Shown here piece by piece: positions 63,048 through 64,000 of a DNA stretch of 64,000 nucleotides (within the stretch, counting starts at the first letter, position 1; each line of letters begins with the position of its first letter). The translations under genes were made by a program, and so were the position numbers. Origin of the DNA: Halopseudomonas laoshanensis (GTDB lineage: Bacteria; Pseudomonadota; Gammaproteobacteria; Pseudomonadales; Pseudomonadaceae); contig NZ_QOVF01000001.1 of NCBI RefSeq assembly GCF_008365385.1, positions 434,001 to 498,000 on the forward strand. Reading direction: 5' to 3'. Below the pieces are notes generated by a model. It ran no database searches. It was not told the origin of the DNA and worked only from the letters and a program-made list of their open reading frames with translations.

Positions 63048-63992
63048 TCATTGCCTGGATTTAATTGGCTCAGGGCTCTGAACGGCACAGCGAAAAGTAT
63101 ATTCCGCAACACTTTCCCATTCTGGATTCATCATGCTAGGTAAAGATTCGGATATACCTGTCCGTGAAAAGCTGAAGTCCAGCGAATCAGTGCCTAGATT
63201 ACGAACGACACGCTGTGTTCCTTCCTCTGGGCCCTTCGGGTCTACCCTGGTGGGACGCTCTTGGTAGTATTCCTTAGAAAACCAGTCTTGTACCCATTCC
63301 ATACCATTGCCGGCCATGTCAAAAAGTCCGAGGGGATTGGCTGGCAGTTGGGAGCCGACCGGTACGAAACTGCTGGTTTCATCTACTTCTTTAGCCAACT
63401 CTGGATGATTATGTAAAGGTTGCCCGTCATGAGTAGGGTAGACCCAATCCTGGCTGCCTCGATTGCGAGCAGCGAACTCCCATTGAGCAGAGGTTGGCAG
63501 CGTTACCGGGACGCCAATTTTTTCTCCCAGCCATCCACAATAATTATTAGCTTCCTGCCAAGTTACCTGAGCAGGTTTACTGCCATAGAAGCGGCTCGTC
63601 GGTTCTTGCTCGAAAGGTTTTCTTGCCCAGGTCTTGGATAAGCCGCGCTCTATAGGCTCTAAATGATTGGCTAATAGGTAATTATCAAAGTCCTCCCAGG
63701 TTATTTTGAAGCGCCCCAGTGAATAACTGGATAGTGTGACTTCGTGCGCAGCATTCTGCTCCATGGCGGCAGGAAAGTAGGGTCGCCAAACACCATCTTT
63801 CCCAGTTGCCCCGAAGTCGCCCATGACAAAGACGCCGCCCTCAATGTGGACCATATCGGGAATGATCGGTTCTTTCTCTTCACCGAGTTTCTCAGCCTCT
63901 CCAGCCTGGCGAATATTATAAGAATCGTCATTGCAACCGTATAAAAATGACAACCCTGTCACCAAGATGGGGATGGATAAGAAGTTACGCAT
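63048..63992 (-). CDS. formylglycine-generating-enzyme-like lipoprotein (SUMF1 family)
   Basis: A 314-residue lipoprotein with lipobox LYGC (Cys20). The FGE-sulfatase fold runs from HIEGGVFVMGDFG through LPTSAQWEFAARNR to FDMAGNGMEWVQDWF. Active-site cysteines of true formylglycine-generating enzymes are not obvious, so it is more likely a non-enzymatic or differently acting family member. The start is near the window edge but appears complete. Confidence 0.82.
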   Translation of the reverse strand: MRNFLSIPILVTGLSFLYGCNDDSYNIRQAGEAEKLGEEKEPIIPDMVHIEGGVFVMGDFGATGKDGVWRPYFPAAMEQNAAHEVTLSSYSLGRFKITWEDFDNYLLANHLEPIERGLSKTWARKPFEQEPTSRFYGSKPAQVTWQEANNYCGWLGEKIGVPVTLPTSAQWEFAARNRGSQDWVYPTHDGQPLHNHPELAKEVDETSSFVPVGSQLPANPLGLFDMAGNGMEWVQDWFSKEYYQERPTRVDPKGPEEGTQRVVRNLGTDSLDFSFSRTGISESLPSMMNPEWESVAEYTFRCAVQSPEPIKSRQ

Positions 63993-64000
63993 AATGAGTT

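Noticed and set aside
1-64000. CRISPR arrays, rRNA or complete tRNA genes
   Set aside because: No spaced direct repeats or full tRNA cloverleaf were seen; only a tRNA 3' fragment at 36250.

Overview
The window comes from a Pseudomonas-like gammaproteobacterium (Pseudomonas sensu lato; the exact genus cannot be fixed from 64 kb). It carries two catabolic gene sets for aromatic and terpenoid carbon, joined by a scarred junction near 34.6-36.5 kb. The right half is collinear with the dmp phenol meta-cleavage operon of Pseudomonas. The left half has the gene content and order of the dit (abietane diterpenoid, i.e. resin acid) cluster of Pseudomonas abietaniphila BKME-9.

Region 1 (1-34.5 kb), dit-type cluster. 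In order: an aldehyde dehydrogenase and a lipoprotein alpha/beta hydrolase; ditA3-ditB-ditC-ditD-ditE (ferredoxin, SDR, extradiol dioxygenase, FAH hydrolase, permease); the IclR activator ditR; a divergent Ltp2-like thiolase plus DUF35 pair (ditF and partner); ditG-ditH-ditA1-ditA2 (SDR, FAH protein, Rieske dioxygenase alpha and beta); a DUF2889 protein; ditI (SDR) and ditJ (CoA ligase); and a TetR regulator. Then come an amidohydrolase/FAH/3-hydroxyacyl-CoA dehydrogenase/thiolase/AhpD-like/glutathione peroxidase operon, a P450 (ditQ-like), and a second amidohydrolase. The last block is an operon of three acyl-CoA dehydrogenases, an enoyl-CoA hydratase, a periplasmic Cache protein and folM-folE, followed by a convergent SDR. 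The inferred flow is P450 oxidation, aromatic ring dihydroxylation, dehydrogenation, meta cleavage, then CoA-dependent ring opening and beta-oxidation. At least six intergenic regions share a dyad (roughly AACAY-N11-RTGTT), which looks like a cluster-wide operator.

Region 2 (34.5-36.5 kb), junction. It holds a broken IS3-type transposase, another C-terminal protein remnant, an AlpA-type regulator, and a 20-bp sequence identical in form to the 3' end of a proline tRNA without the rest of the tRNA. Together these suggest the right end of an integrated island.

Region 3 (36.5-43.3 kb, minus strand). A four-gene operon encodes a YCF48-like lipoprotein, an HAE3-type RND transporter, a DUF1302 outer-membrane barrel and a DUF1329 protein. 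It has its own sigma-54 -24/-12 promoter, with two TTGATCAA-type sites at the spacing used by XylR/DmpR activators. It therefore appears to belong to the phenol regulon.

Region 4 (43.5-58.6 kb). dmpR is divergent from dmpKLMNOPQBCDEFGHI, which has a textbook sigma-54 promoter and upstream activating site. One more gene is appended after dmpI. It encodes a protein that aligns along its length with LigB/DODA-type extradiol dioxygenases but lacks all four metal-binding histidines.

Region 5 (58.7-64 kb). It holds a serine beta-lactamase-like hydrolase behind a long hairpin, a methyl-accepting chemotaxis protein, a PhzF isomerase and a formylglycine-generating-enzyme-like lipoprotein. No complete tRNA, rRNA or CRISPR array was seen.
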